The notes under the pieces were generated by a model. It did not search any database. It saw only the letters and a program-made list of their open reading frames with translations, and had not been told where the DNA came from. The translations under genes were made by a program, and so were the position numbers. Source: CAZQRP01 sp964596125 (lineage in GTDB: Bacteria; Chloroflexota; Dehalococcoidia; GIF9; UBA5629). From it: a stretch of 64,000 bases of DNA. Each line of letters starts with the position of its first letter. Position 1 is the first letter of the stretch. Shown in pieces: positions 9,126 through 18,109 of this stretch. The DNA is taken from contig CAZQRP010000003.1 of NCBI GenBank assembly GCA_964596125.1, positions 154,184 through 218,183 on the forward strand, in the 5' to 3' direction.

Positions 9126-10310
9126 ATGATTCTGATAATTCGGACAGCGAGATTAATTACGGTTTTTATCGTACTTGCTACGATAGCTATACTCGGCATC
9201 GCCTGCGGTTCCGATGAAGCACCGGAAACAACGCCTACGCCGCCATCAGCTTCCGGACCATCTGGTAATCGCCCACCTGTAATTTCAAGCCTGACGCCAG
9301 CGCAAAGTCAGGTCTATCCTTCAGGTCTTTCTGAGATCCAGTGCGTTGTCTCAGACCCGGATGGCGACAAGGTGAACATTACCTGGTCAGCTACAGGAGG
9401 CAAATTCAGTGGCGCTGGAAATGTGGTTACCTGGCAAGCCCCCGAGCAGTATGGGACTTATGAGATCACAGCAACAGCAGATGATGGAAAAGGCGGTTCC
9501 ACACAGTCAACTATAACCTTGAGTGTAGGAGCCAATCAGAACCCACAAATTTCAAGCCTGACTGCCGACCCATCCACAACAGGCCCCGGAGGCACAGCGA
9601 CCATTACCTGTATCGCTACCGATCCTGATGGCGATGTAGTTACCTATAACTGGAAAGCCATCGAAGGAAATATTACAGGTGTAGGTAATAAGATCACCTG
9701 GGTAGCACCTAAAAAAGGTGGAACATTTAACATTACAGTGACCGTCAGTGACGGCAAAGGCGGCAAGACAGAGGGTAATGTCGGAGTCACGGTGGCTACA
9801 GCAACAAAGACAGTGACCATCAACGTGGTCAAAGAAGAAACAGGTACCGTAGACGCCAATGGAGATAAAGACAAGTCCTTTACCCGGGCTGGAGATAATG
9901 AAAAGAATGTAGGCTCCAGGGCCTTCTGGAGCTTCAATATCTGGAGTCTACAGGGATCCGTAATAAAGGATGCCAGATTGATCTTCACCACCAGGAACAT
10001 AGCTGGTAATCCATTCACCAAGGTCGGAGCACAATCCCTCGGCGGACTGAGATTATGGAGAGTTTCCTATAGTGACACATTGCCTAGCTTCAATATAACA
10101 GGCACAAAATTAGAGAAAGCAAGTGCCTCAGGTCTGGATACACAGCCGAATATACTGGATGTAACACCGGAGATAGGACACCTTGTCGAGGCTGCCAGTA
10201 CCCGTTTCCAGATCGAAGCACTATTTTTGAAAGAGACCAATGGTAACGATGTTTCCGAATGGATTGAATGGTCAGACGTTAAACTTGAAGTCACATATAC
10301 TGAAAAATAA
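9126..10310 (+). CDS. Lipoprotein with two PKD/Ig-like modules and a C-terminal beta domain
   Basis: A 394-residue predicted lipoprotein: signal segment LITVFIVLATIAILG and lipobox IAC at Cys27, then a Pro/Thr/Ser linker (ETTPTPPSASGPSG). Two tandem modules of about 80 residues follow, each with NPQISSLT- or PPVISSLT-type starts, SDPDGD or TDPDGD, and TWQAP or TWVAP. The C-terminal half (from TATKTVTINVVKEETG) differs, with AGDNEKNVGSRAFWSFNI and IEWSDVKLEVTYTEK, resembling a carbohydrate-binding or DNRLRE-like beta sandwich. Ribosome site AAGGAG lies 5-6 nt before ATG. The function is probably surface binding; this is inference only. Confidence 0.8.
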   Translation: MILIIRTARLITVFIVLATIAILGIACGSDEAPETTPTPPSASGPSGNRPPVISSLTPAQSQVYPSGLSEIQCVVSDPDGDKVNITWSATGGKFSGAGNVVTWQAPEQYGTYEITATADDGKGGSTQSTITLSVGANQNPQISSLTADPSTTGPGGTATITCIATDPDGDVVTYNWKAIEGNITGVGNKITWVAPKKGGTFNITVTVSDGKGGKTEGNVGVTVATATKTVTINVVKEETGTVDANGDKDKSFTRAGDNEKNVGSRAFWSFNIWSLQGSVIKDARLIFTTRNIAGNPFTKVGAQSLGGLRLWRVSYSDTLPSFNITGTKLEKASASGLDTQPNILDVTPEIGHLVEAASTRFQIEALFLKETNGNDVSEWIEWSDVKLEVTYTEK

Positions 10311-10486
10311 TACCTCTCTTACAGCTAAAATGTATGAGGCAATTTTCAGCTCGCATACTATTTGCTTGCGTATATAAAACTGTTGTAGAGCAGGTTATCT
10401 GCTTCAAGTCAGCGAAAAACGCCTTGATATTTGTTATACAGGAGTGGCCCTGGTATTTCAAATTACCACATGTTACCGTTATAACT

Positions 10487-10515
10487 TTGACATATTATAT
10501 TTTTGGTGCTAAATT
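10487..10515 (+). promoter_or_regulatory. Promoter of the hrcA-grpE-dnaK operon
   Basis: A perfect -35 TTGACA (10487-10492) is followed after 17 bases by a weak -10 TAAATT (10510-10515). The predicted transcription start (about 10522) falls at the left edge of the CIRCE operator, the usual geometry for HrcA repression. Confidence 0.6.
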
Positions 10516-10523
10516 ATTATAAG

Positions 10524-10550
10524 TTAGCAGTCTTATAAGGAGAGTGCTAA
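10524..10550 (+). promoter_or_regulatory. CIRCE operator
   Basis: TTAGCAGTC-N9-GAGTGCTAA matches the CIRCE consensus (TTAGCACTC-N9-GAGTGCTAA) with a single change in the left arm. HrcA binds this to repress heat-shock genes. The AAGGAG ribosome site of hrcA lies inside the spacer, so the site could act on both transcription and translation. A further GTGCTAA half-site occurs at 10506-10512. Confidence 0.93.
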
Positions 10551-10552
10551 AA

Positions 10553-11584
10553 ATGTTGAAAGGTTTTACTCCAAGAAGAAAGACTATTCTCAAAATTATT
10601 GTGGGCGAATATATTTCGAGTGCGATGCCCGTGGCTTCAGAGACTATACTTCGTAATTATAACCTGGGGGTAAGTTCGGCAACAATTCGAAATGATATGG
10701 CCTATCTGGAAGAAGAAGGCTACATCACGCGACCTCACACGTCAGCCGGCAGTGTACCCCTGGATAGAGGTTATCGCTATTACGTTGAGTCCATATCCAA
10801 CTATATTGATCTATCACCAGAAGAACAACATCATATTCGCGATCTATTTCGAGAGGTAGAAGAGGAGATGGATAGATGGCTGAAGTTGGCAGCACTACTT
10901 ATAGCACGCTTGGTTGGCAATGCAGCTCTGGTAACTTCTCCTAAAGCAAGGGAATGCCGCTTCAAGCATTTGGAATTGATCTCTTTACATGAATTCCTGG
11001 CCATGCTAATCCTGGTCGTCAGCGAAACTATACTGAAAAAACAACTCTTGTCCTTTGGTGAACCGGTAACTCAGGAACAGCTAACCAGTGTCGCCAATAA
11101 ATTAAATGAGAGCTATTCAGGCCTAACCAGCGCAATCATCTCAAGTAAGAAGTTGGCGTCTACCACGGAAGAACAACGGGTAACCGAAGCCGTGATAGAT
11201 ATAATGGCGGCCGAAGATGAAGCCGAATATACTGAACCTTATTTTGAGGGATTACGCCTGATGCTCGGTCAGCCCGAGTTCGTTGAAAAAGACAGAATGC
11301 TGAATATCATGGAGTTAATGGAAGCAAGAGACTGGCTTAAGCCTGTGCTCAGTCGGCAGTCACAAAGTGAGGGAATACAGATTGTAATTGGCCAGGAGAG
11401 TCATGAAGACTCATTAAAAGATTTGAGCCTGGTTCTCAGCCGCTATGGTATTCCCCACAGAGTTGGGGGCACTATCGGGGTTATGGGCCCGACGCGGTTG
11501 GACTATCGCCGGGCTATTCCCACAGTCAGTTACATGTCGGAAATACTAAGCTATCTGGTGGCTGGCACTTGCCCCGAAGATTAA
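10553..11584 (+). CDS. hrcA: Heat-inducible transcription repressor HrcA
   Basis: HrcA binds CIRCE and represses the dnaK operon; GroEL is its usual co-factor. The 343-residue protein starts with a winged helix (TPRRKTILKIIVGEYISSAMPVAS, then SSATIRNDMAYLEEEGYI) and ends with the conserved GTIGVMGPTRLDYRRAIPTV segment. A frame extension to GTG 10544 lies inside the CIRCE arm; AAGGAG (10537-10542) is 10 nt before ATG 10553, so that ATG is chosen. It is the first gene of hrcA-grpE-dnaK and, through the CIRCE just upstream, controls itself. Confidence 0.96.
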   Translation: MLKGFTPRRKTILKIIVGEYISSAMPVASETILRNYNLGVSSATIRNDMAYLEEEGYITRPHTSAGSVPLDRGYRYYVESISNYIDLSPEEQHHIRDLFREVEEEMDRWLKLAALLIARLVGNAALVTSPKARECRFKHLELISLHEFLAMLILVVSETILKKQLLSFGEPVTQEQLTSVANKLNESYSGLTSAIISSKKLASTTEEQRVTEAVIDIMAAEDEAEYTEPYFEGLRLMLGQPEFVEKDRMLNIMELMEARDWLKPVLSRQSQSEGIQIVIGQESHEDSLKDLSLVLSRYGIPHRVGGTIGVMGPTRLDYRRAIPTVSYMSEILSYLVAGTCPED

Positions 11585-11609
11585 GACTGCCCGGAAAAGG
11601 AGGCCTCTG

Positions 11610-12179
11610 TTGGCTAAGAAAGACAAGGAAGGTCTTGAAAAGGAAGTATCCAATGTAGCTGAAACCACAGATTTAAATATTGAATCCCTAAAGCAGGCTC
11701 TGGCCGAGGAAAAAGAGAAAGCAGAGAAATATATGACTAACTGGCAGCATGCAGAGGCTGACTTTAGTAACTATAAGAAGCGTGTTGAGCAGGAAAAGAA
11801 CGAGCTGGGTAATTTTGCTAACTCGACGCTTATCCTTAACCTGTTGCCGGTATTAGATGACCTGGAGCGTGCGTTTGATTCGCTACCTCACAAAGTAGCA
11901 CGTCTTACCTGGGTGGATGGGGTCAAGCTTATCTATAACAAGCTTCAGTCAACTCTGGAAGCACAGGGACTAACGAAAATTGAAGCAATAGGTAAGCCCT
12001 TCGATCCCAGCTTCCACGATGCTGTGGCACAAATGGAAGGACAGGAAGGAATGGTTATTGATGAGGTCCAAAGAGGATATAAACTGAAGGACAAGGTACT
12101 CCGTCCATCGCGGGTTGTGGTAGGCAAGGGCAAGGAGGAAAAGACCGAGGCAATGAACCCCGAAGAGACCGCAGATTAG
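11610..12179 (+). CDS. grpE: Nucleotide exchange factor GrpE
   Basis: GrpE releases ADP from DnaK. The 189-residue protein has a long coiled-coil N-terminus (SLKQALAEEKEKAEKYMTNWQHAEADFSNYKKR) and the C-terminal beta domain with the family signature around GKPFDPSFHDAVAQ and DEVQRGYKLKDKVLRPSRVVVGKG. It starts with TTG at 11610, supported by AAAGGAGG 7 nt upstream, 25 nt after hrcA. Confidence 0.96.
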   Translation: MAKKDKEGLEKEVSNVAETTDLNIESLKQALAEEKEKAEKYMTNWQHAEADFSNYKKRVEQEKNELGNFANSTLILNLLPVLDDLERAFDSLPHKVARLTWVDGVKLIYNKLQSTLEAQGLTKIEAIGKPFDPSFHDAVAQMEGQEGMVIDEVQRGYKLKDKVLRPSRVVVGKGKEEKTEAMNPEETAD

Positions 12180-12210
12180 TTAATAGAGGTTTATTTATAA
12201 GGAGGAAAAC

Positions 12211-14127
12211 ATGGGCAGAACAGTTGGTATTGATCTGGGAACTACTTTCAGTCTGGTAGCAATTATTGAAGGAGGAGAGCCTAAAATTATCCCAACAACC
12301 GAAGGTGAAAGGCTCACGCCTTCGGTAGTCGCTGTCGATAAAAAAGGCGAGCGTCTGGCGGGAGTATTGGCAAAACGTCAGGCGGTTACCAATCCCGAAA
12401 ACACTGTCTACAGCATCAAACGATTAATGGGACGTAAATACAAGGACCCCCTAGTCCAAAAAGATATCAAGCTGCTGCCCTATAAGATTATTGAAGCATC
12501 CAATGGTGATGCCAAGGTTATCATGGGCGGTAAAGAATACAGTCCTGCAGAAATTTCAGCCATGATATTACAGAAACTCAAAGCGGATGCTGAAGCCTAT
12601 CTTGGTGATAAAGTTACTGACGCCGTGATTACAGTGCCGGCTTATTTCAATGACAGTCAGCGCCAGGCTACCAAGGATGCCGGAACCATTGCCGGACTGA
12701 ATGTATTACGCATCATCAACGAGCCGACAGCTTCATCTCTAGCCTACGGGATGGACAAGAAGAAAGAGGAAACCATTGCCGTATACGATATGGGTGGCGG
12801 TACATTTGACATCTCTATCCTGGAGCTCGGCGAAGGTACTTTCCAGGTCAAATCGACCAACGGAGATACCCACCTCGGCGGCGATGATATCGACCAGAGG
12901 GTAATAGACTGGTTATGTGACGAGTTCAAGAAAGAAAGTGGTATAGATTTAAAGCAGGACAGAATGGCATTACAAAGGCTCAAAGATGCTGCCGAGAAGG
13001 CGAAGCGCGAACTCTCTACAGTCGCGCAGACGGATATAAACTTGCCCTTTGTCACTGCCGATGCCTCCGGTCCCAAACATCTGAATATCAATCTGACACG
13101 GGCAAAGCTGGAGCAGTTGTCAATCGACCTGCTGGAAAAAAGCCTGCAACCGTGCCGTCAAGCCCTGGATGATGCCGGCCTCACAGTAGCCAAGATTAAT
13201 GACGTGATTCTGGTCGGTGGCTCAACACGGATGCCCAAGGTCCAGGACATGGTACGGCAGTTCTTTAACAAGGAGCCGATAAAGGGTATAAATCCTGATG
13301 AAGCTGTAGCCCTAGGAGCAGCTATTCAGGCAGGAGTGCTCAAGGGAGACGTCAGAGAAGTCCTCCTGCTTGATGTTACACCGCTTACTCTCAGCATAGA
13401 GACTTTAGGCGGAGTGGCCACAGCGCTTATCCCGCGTAACACTACCATCCCCACTTCAAAGAGCCAGATTTTCAGCACAGCGGCCGATAATCAACCCAGT
13501 GTTGAGATCAATGTGCTTCAAGGAGAGCGACCAATGGCGGCAGATAATAGAAGCCTTGGGCGCTTTATGCTCGATGGGATCCTACCAGCGCCGAGAGGCG
13601 TACCCCAAATTGAAGTCTCCTTTGATATCGATGCCAATGGAATCTTAAGTGTACGGGCTCAAGACAAGGGCACTGGCAAGGAGCAGAAAATTACTATCAC
13701 TGCATCCAGTGGTCTGAGCAAGGAAGAGATAGACAAGATGGCACGTGAAGCTGAAGCTCATGCCGCTGAAGATGTGAAAAAGAAAGAGGAGATAGAGGCT
13801 CGCAACGAGGCCGACAGCCTTATCTATACTATTGAACGCGTCCTCCGGGAACAGGGCGACAAGGTTCCTGGTGATTTAAAGCAGGAAATAGAAGGAAAGA
13901 TAGCTGCAGCACGCTCTGCCCTGCAAGGTACGGATGTAGACTATATCCGCAATACTACGCGAGAACTATCCGAATTGATGCAAAAGATCGGCAGCGCGGT
14001 TTACCAGCAGGCTGGGGCACCACCTCCTCCAGGCCAGGAACCTCCACCAAGTGAAGAACCTCCCCCCGGTGACGAAGGCACCCCTGGTGAAGAAGGTACT
14101 GTAGAAGGCGAGTTCAGAGAAGTATAA
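12211..14127 (+). CDS. dnaK: Chaperone DnaK (Hsp70)
   Basis: ATP-driven folding chaperone of 638 residues. The N-terminal ATPase domain begins GIDLGTTFSLVAI and contains VPAYFNDSQRQATKDAG, IINEPTASSLAYG, YDMGGGTFDIS and LVGGSTRMPKVQ. The substrate-binding domain starts near residue 385 (LLDVTPLTLSIETLGG). The tail is unusual: a proline/glutamate-rich stretch (PPPPGQEPPPSEEPPPGDEG) ending EFREV instead of the common EEVDK-type end. An AAGGAGGAAAAC ribosome site precedes ATG. It is third in the HrcA-controlled operon; its DnaJ partner is encoded 20 kb away. Confidence 0.98.
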   Translation: MGRTVGIDLGTTFSLVAIIEGGEPKIIPTTEGERLTPSVVAVDKKGERLAGVLAKRQAVTNPENTVYSIKRLMGRKYKDPLVQKDIKLLPYKIIEASNGDAKVIMGGKEYSPAEISAMILQKLKADAEAYLGDKVTDAVITVPAYFNDSQRQATKDAGTIAGLNVLRIINEPTASSLAYGMDKKKEETIAVYDMGGGTFDISILELGEGTFQVKSTNGDTHLGGDDIDQRVIDWLCDEFKKESGIDLKQDRMALQRLKDAAEKAKRELSTVAQTDINLPFVTADASGPKHLNINLTRAKLEQLSIDLLEKSLQPCRQALDDAGLTVAKINDVILVGGSTRMPKVQDMVRQFFNKEPIKGINPDEAVALGAAIQAGVLKGDVREVLLLDVTPLTLSIETLGGVATALIPRNTTIPTSKSQIFSTAADNQPSVEINVLQGERPMAADNRSLGRFMLDGILPAPRGVPQIEVSFDIDANGILSVRAQDKGTGKEQKITITASSGLSKEEIDKMAREAEAHAAEDVKKKEEIEARNEADSLIYTIERVLREQGDKVPGDLKQEIEGKIAAARSALQGTDVDYIRNTTRELSELMQKIGSAVYQQAGAPPPPGQEPPPSEEPPPGDEGTPGEEGTVEGEFREV

Positions 14128-14445
14128 AGCTCGATTCACGGGAGATGGAGGTCTCCACCTGGCAGGTAGCGGTATGTCAAACAAGGCAATTGCCCGACAC
14201 CTGTCTTTTCCGAGCGTACAATAGACGGCTATTTCCACTCTATATTCAGCAAGATGGCAGTCCATTCTCGAACAGAAGCTATTTACAAAGCTCTGGGAAA
14301 GGGGTGGACAAGCCTGTCCTGAAACAGGACTCCCAAAATAGCTAACCAGGCACTCGGTCCCTGAGTTACCATAAATGATAGGGCTCCACCTTTGTTCTGC
14401 TATGCCCTGTAGACTCCGAATGCTTTAAACAGGTAAACTATAGGT
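14128..14445 (+). other. Non-coding stretch after dnaK
   Basis: About 320 bases between dnaK and the metallopeptidase gene. Short open frames exist but have no ribosome site. I see no clear terminator hairpin with a T-run. Confidence 0.4.
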
Positions 14446-15201
14446 ATGGGCAGAACAGCCCGCCAACAATTGACCTTCATAGGGAAAAGTAATATCACCC
14501 TTAACGGCCAGACTATTTCTTACAGTATTAAGCGCAGCACGAGAGCCAGGCTTGTCAGGCTTGAAATGAGACGAGAGACAGGCCTTACAGTAGTTATTCC
14601 AGACAGGTATACTATTGAGCGGCTGCCACTCATTCTAGAGGAAAAGCGAAACTGGATCCTGAGAAAGTTTTCAGAGTACTGTGAAGCTCAACCATATCAT
14701 GAAGAAAAGGAACTTAAAAGTGGTGATACGGTCCCTTACCTGGGGCAGGATTTGGTGATAGAAAAACAACAAAACATCGGGAATGCTGATGGTATAACGT
14801 TAAAACAGAACAGGCTAGCGGTGAGTCTCAGGTCGACCAGCCGGTTTAACACGGCACTCGAGCAGTGGTATCGAGTGCAAGCGGCAAGAGTAGTGAAGAA
14901 AAAGATAGATGAACTAAGCCATCGATTGGGGCTCACCTACAACCGGCTTTTTATACGCGGCCAGAAAACACGCTGGGGTAGCTGCTCACATAAAGGCAAC
15001 ATCAGCGTCAACTGGAAGCTAATAATGGCACCGGAGCCCGTTATTGACTATGTTATTATCCATGAGCTTGCTCATTTGAAAGAAATGAATCACACAGACA
15101 GGTTCTGGGAGTTGGTAGCCCAGTACTGCCCGCGATATCGTGATCACAAGAAATGGCTTAAGGAACACGAGTCTAATCTCTCCATCAAACCATCTTTTTA
15201 A
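14446..15201 (+). CDS. YgjP-type (DUF45, M48-like) metallopeptidase
   Basis: A 251-residue protein with the YgjP/DUF45 signature: KTRWGSCSHKGNISVNWKLIMAP followed by the zinc motif HELAHLKEMNH and the third ligand region FWELVAQYCPRYRDHKKWL. The N-terminal half (YSIKRSTRARLVRLEMRRETGLTVVIP) is typical. These proteins resemble SprT-like and M48 zinc proteases and are often near restriction or repair genes, but their substrate is unknown. It lies alone on the plus strand between dnaK and a DinB gene. Confidence 0.88.
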   Translation: MGRTARQQLTFIGKSNITLNGQTISYSIKRSTRARLVRLEMRRETGLTVVIPDRYTIERLPLILEEKRNWILRKFSEYCEAQPYHEEKELKSGDTVPYLGQDLVIEKQQNIGNADGITLKQNRLAVSLRSTSRFNTALEQWYRVQAARVVKKKIDELSHRLGLTYNRLFIRGQKTRWGSCSHKGNISVNWKLIMAPEPVIDYVIIHELAHLKEMNHTDRFWELVAQYCPRYRDHKKWLKEHESNLSIKPSF

Positions 15202-15397
15202 GGTAACACTGCTTCAACACTTTCCATCCCCATTCGGCAGCTTATACAAACTTTATACAAAGAGTAACCTGACTAATAATAAATAAAATCACCATGATAC
15301 CTCGTCTGCCCTGCTTGTACAATATCAATATCAATCAATCGGATTTTCGTTTCATTACCATCCTATAGTAGAATACATAAAAATTAAGGAGATTATC

Positions 15398-15925
15398 ATG
15401 GAATGGCAGCAGTTAATTATCGATGGATATGAGCGGGTGTTGCAGACACTGGAAAAATCACTTGAAGGGCTTACCCAGGCCGATCTGGATAAACAGCCCA
15501 ATCCTGATTGTAACAGCATGGGCTGGCTTGCCTGGCATCTGACCCGGGGGCAGGACAGGCAGATAGCCAGCTTTACGGGGGAAGAGCAACTCTGGATTAA
15601 GGATGGGTGGTATGCCAAATTCAACCGCCCTCCCGATGCTAAAGACACCGGTTTTCGCCATAGTTCTGAAGATGTAAGGGCGTTTAAATCACCTGATGTT
15701 AAAACCATCCTGGAATACCATCGAGCTGTGCTGGAGCGGTTAAAGAGCTATATTAGCAGCCTTTCCGCCGCCGATCTCGATCTTGAGTTGAATGAGCCGT
15801 GGTTCCAACCGCTGCCAACGGTTGGGGTACGCCTAGTGAGTGTGATGAGCGATGAGCTCCAGCATGCTGGCCAGATAGCCTACGTGCGTGGTCTGCTGAA
15901 AGGCAAAGGCTGGTCGAACATTTAG
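15398..15925 (+). CDS. DinB family (DUF664-like) protein
   Basis: A 175-residue four-helix-bundle protein with DinB-type metal ligands: NSMGWLAWHLTRGQD (first His) and SDELQHAGQIAYVRG (last His). Related proteins are thiol-dependent S-transferases or hydrolases acting on toxic electrophiles. AAGGAG lies about 9 nt before ATG. It is monocistronic in appearance. The exact thiol and substrate cannot be inferred. Confidence 0.85.
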   Translation: MEWQQLIIDGYERVLQTLEKSLEGLTQADLDKQPNPDCNSMGWLAWHLTRGQDRQIASFTGEEQLWIKDGWYAKFNRPPDAKDTGFRHSSEDVRAFKSPDVKTILEYHRAVLERLKSYISSLSAADLDLELNEPWFQPLPTVGVRLVSVMSDELQHAGQIAYVRGLLKGKGWSNI

Positions 15926-16290
15926 ACGACGATAAAACAGTAATAAAAACAGATTGAAAGACGGCCGATGCCCGGTGCCAGAACGGGGAAATGACGTATA
16001 CTTTTTTCTGCCGGTTATTTTTCTATATTGAACAACCATTGTTGTCTGAGAGCGGGATCACCACACCGGCTTGAAAAGGCTATCAGATACCAGTTCGTAC
16101 CTGTGCTAAAAATAGAAATTTTTTTACTGGCATCTCACGTGTCAACCAGGGACCGAATCCCTCGTATACTCTTTTATCCGGAGTGGTATTTCGCTGTTAA
16201 AAAAGACAACTGTGAGGGCTATTGACAGTATGAGTTAAAATAAAACAACACGAGGTCCTGTATTCCAGATCAAGGGAGGTACTACAAACA
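15926..16290 (+). other. Intergenic stretch before DUF3096 gene
   Basis: About 365 bases with no convincing gene. The only supported element is the GGGAGGT ribosome site at the right edge serving the next gene. Confidence 0.4.
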
Positions 16291-16527
16291 ATGGCCAAAT
16301 CGGGAACAAAGACAGACGGTCTGTTAATAGGTATATTGGCTATAGCTGCCGGTGTTTTGATACTATGGGGACATCTCTCACTCACACTGGTGGTCGGTTT
16401 GTATCTTATTATTTATGGCATATTAGCAATTATGCCTATCTTGTTAACTCACAAAAGTAGTATAATTAGAGTATCTCTTAAAATGAGGAGGTACTCTAAA
16501 TGTGTAGTGTTTTATCAACTGCCATAG
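16291..16527 (+). CDS. DUF3096-like small membrane protein, 3' end altered
   Basis: A short protein with two hydrophobic helices (GLLIGILAIAAGVLILWGHL and VVGLYLIIYGILAIMPILL), the layout of DUF3096. The last 27 residues (THKSSIIRV... onward) do not fit the family and run into the region before the IS passenger gene, so the original C-terminus may have been replaced when the element arrived. A paralogue of normal length lies on the other side of the element at 18194. GGGAGGT precedes ATG by 10 nt. Function unknown. Confidence 0.7.
   Translation: MAKSGTKTDGLLIGILAIAAGVLILWGHLSLTLVVGLYLIIYGILAIMPILLTHKSSIIRVSLKMRRYSKCVVFYQLP
16466..16499 (+). promoter_or_regulatory. Hairpin covering the ribosome site of the passenger gene
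   Basis: Perfect 8-bp arms TTAGAGTA (16466-16473) and TACTCTAA (16492-16499) enclose the strong ribosome site GAGGAGG (16485-16491) that serves ATG 16500. Folding could hide the site, a way IS-linked genes avoid readthrough expression. Confidence 0.45.
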
Positions 16528-17021
16528 TAGGAAAAGCTGTAGAGTTAACAGGAATATGGGGAGTAAAGTATATGTTGAAAATAATGAGTTCAGGAATTTT
16601 ACAAAGAATAAAATCTCAAATGATGATTGATGTTCCAGAAAGTGGACATTTTGTAAGGTATGGTGAAGCAGAGAAAAGTATATCTTTTAAAGTGATTTTT
16701 ACTAGACCTTATCCAGCTAAATTAGCTATTACACACATTGACTATCAGATTCTTTATGGGAACAAGGTCAGACAAAGAAATCAATGGAAAAAATCAATCA
16801 TTCTTGACAAGGATACTTTAAGAGTTCCGATAGAATTATTTTACTATCCTCTTGAATCACCATTAGGAATACCTGCATCTCCAAGCGGTTGGAAGTTGAC
16901 TGGAATCACTACTATAGAATGTATATATGGTAGATTCGAAAAGGAGTTTGAATCCAAAGTTCTTACTGTAGATTGCTCTATTCCGTGGGAAAAATTGGCA
17001 AATGAGGTTCAAAATGCCTAG
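16500..17021 (+). CDS. Unknown passenger protein beside IS1595 transposase
   Basis: A 173-residue protein whose gene overlaps the transposase start and ends at 17021. The ribosome site GAGGAGG lies 8 nt upstream. The sequence looks like a small beta-rich protein (SISFKVIFTRPYPAKLAITHIDYQILYG, PIELFYYPLES) and has no known catalytic motif, membrane helix or zinc site that I can see. It is AT-rich compared with the housekeeping genes. The overlap suggests translational coupling with the transposase. I do not recognise it; it may be a passenger of the element or a host gene fused upstream. Confidence 0.65.
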   Translation: MCSVLSTAIVGKAVELTGIWGVKYMLKIMSSGILQRIKSQMMIDVPESGHFVRYGEAEKSISFKVIFTRPYPAKLAITHIDYQILYGNKVRQRNQWKKSIILDKDTLRVPIELFYYPLESPLGIPASPSGWKLTGITTIECIYGRFEKEFESKVLTVDCSIPWEKLANEVQNA

Positions 17022-17964
17022 ACCAGATTTCCCGAAGACATTATTCGAGTTCCAGAAGTGGTTCCCAAACGAAGAAGCCTGTTTAAAGTTTCTGATTCAG
17101 TCCCGATGGCCTGACGGATTCGTTTGTCCTAGGTGTGGCCGCAAGGAATACTACTGGATATCTACTCGTAAGCTATTACGTTGTAAGAAATGTGGATATG
17201 ACGCATCGGTAACAGCAGGCACTGTTATGCACCGAAGTAAACAACCTCTTAAGACCTGGTTTCATGCTGCCTATCTAGTTACAACTTATACACCTGGAAT
17301 GTCAGCCTTGCAGTTTCAAAGGCAGATGGGATTATCTAGCTATCAAACAGCCTTTACTATGCTACATAAGCTGCGTGCAGGAACAGTCAGAAAAGGCAGA
17401 GATAAACTCACTGGAACAGTAGAAGTAGACGAAAGCTATATAGGCGGAGAGAAAGCAGGCAAACGTGGCAGAGGAGCAGAAAATAAGGTTCTGGTAGTTG
17501 GAGCAGTAGACATTAGAGGCAAGTATGCTAATCGTCTCCGTCTCAAAGTAATCCCAAATGCTTCAGGAATTACGTTACTTAGCTTCATTAAATCAAATGT
17601 CGAGACAGGTTCTACTGTAAAGACAGATGATTGGCCTAGCTACTCTGGTCTTGCTAAAGCAGGTTACAAACATAGCATAGTGACTGACTTACCACATATT
17701 CATAGAGTATTCTCTAATCTGAAAACTTGGCTATTGGGTACACATCATGGAGCAGTGAGCAAACAGCATTTACAGGCATATTTAAATGAGTTTACCTTCA
17801 GATTCAACAGGAGAAAGACTCCAATGGCCGCATTTCAAACGGCGCTCGGATTAGGTACACAACGATTGGGACCTACTTATAAAGGATTGTATAGCGTTGC
17901 TAAAGATGGGAAGTGGAAACACCCAACAAATCCATTACTTAAGATTTTAGGAGCAACTAAATGA
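17014..17964 (+). CDS. IS1595 (ISXO2-like) family transposase
   Basis: A 316-residue DDE-type transposase. The N-terminal zinc ribbon has CPRCGR and CKKCGY. The catalytic domain shows VEVDESYIGGEKAG (first Asp), VKTDDWPSY (second Asp) and a HLQAYLNEFTFRFNRR motif (Asn-Glu pair), matching the ISXO2-like pattern. The frame reaches ATG 17002, but GAGG lies 6 nt before ATG 17014, so MPRPDF is preferred. It looks intact and could be active. Confidence 0.93.
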   Translation: MPRPDFPKTLFEFQKWFPNEEACLKFLIQSRWPDGFVCPRCGRKEYYWISTRKLLRCKKCGYDASVTAGTVMHRSKQPLKTWFHAAYLVTTYTPGMSALQFQRQMGLSSYQTAFTMLHKLRAGTVRKGRDKLTGTVEVDESYIGGEKAGKRGRGAENKVLVVGAVDIRGKYANRLRLKVIPNASGITLLSFIKSNVETGSTVKTDDWPSYSGLAKAGYKHSIVTDLPHIHRVFSNLKTWLLGTHHGAVSKQHLQAYLNEFTFRFNRRKTPMAAFQTALGLGTQRLGPTYKGLYSVAKDGKWKHPTNPLLKILGATK

Positions 17965-17965
17965 A

Positions 17966-18109
17966 GGGTGCAGGATTCGGAGGAGTTACGTTCACAGAGA
18001 ATCGCTATCCGTTGACGGATTCGCTATCTCCGCCGAAGGCCTCGTCAGGCGAACGTAACTCCTCCGAGTGGAGATTCGGTTGTTCTAGACCAACCGAAGA
18101 CCTGCACCC
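17966..18109. repeat. Cluster of nested palindromes after the transposase
   Basis: The outer arms are GGGTGCAGG (17966-17974) and CCTGCACCC (18101-18109). Inner arms CGGAGGAGTTACGTTC and GAACGTAACTCCTCCG (about 17979-17994 and 18051-18066) pair perfectly. Two smaller hairpins occur: ATCCGT/ACGGAT in the centre and TTCGGTTG/CAACCGAA on the right. It starts 2 bases after the transposase stop. It may be a structured IS end, a MITE-like insert or a strong transcription barrier. Confidence 0.7.

Larger units (their letters stand above)
16500..18109 (+). mobile_element. IS1595-family insertion (boundaries approximate)
   Basis: A segment with an IS1595 (ISXO2-like) transposase, an overlapping passenger gene upstream and a strongly palindromic region downstream. 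It separates two DUF3096-like genes. I could not find matching terminal inverted repeats at the left end or a target duplication, so both edges are estimates. Confidence 0.6.

Noticed and set aside
10334..10522. 62-codon frame before hrcA
   Set aside because: It overlaps the hrcA promoter and has no ribosome site or recognisable motif.
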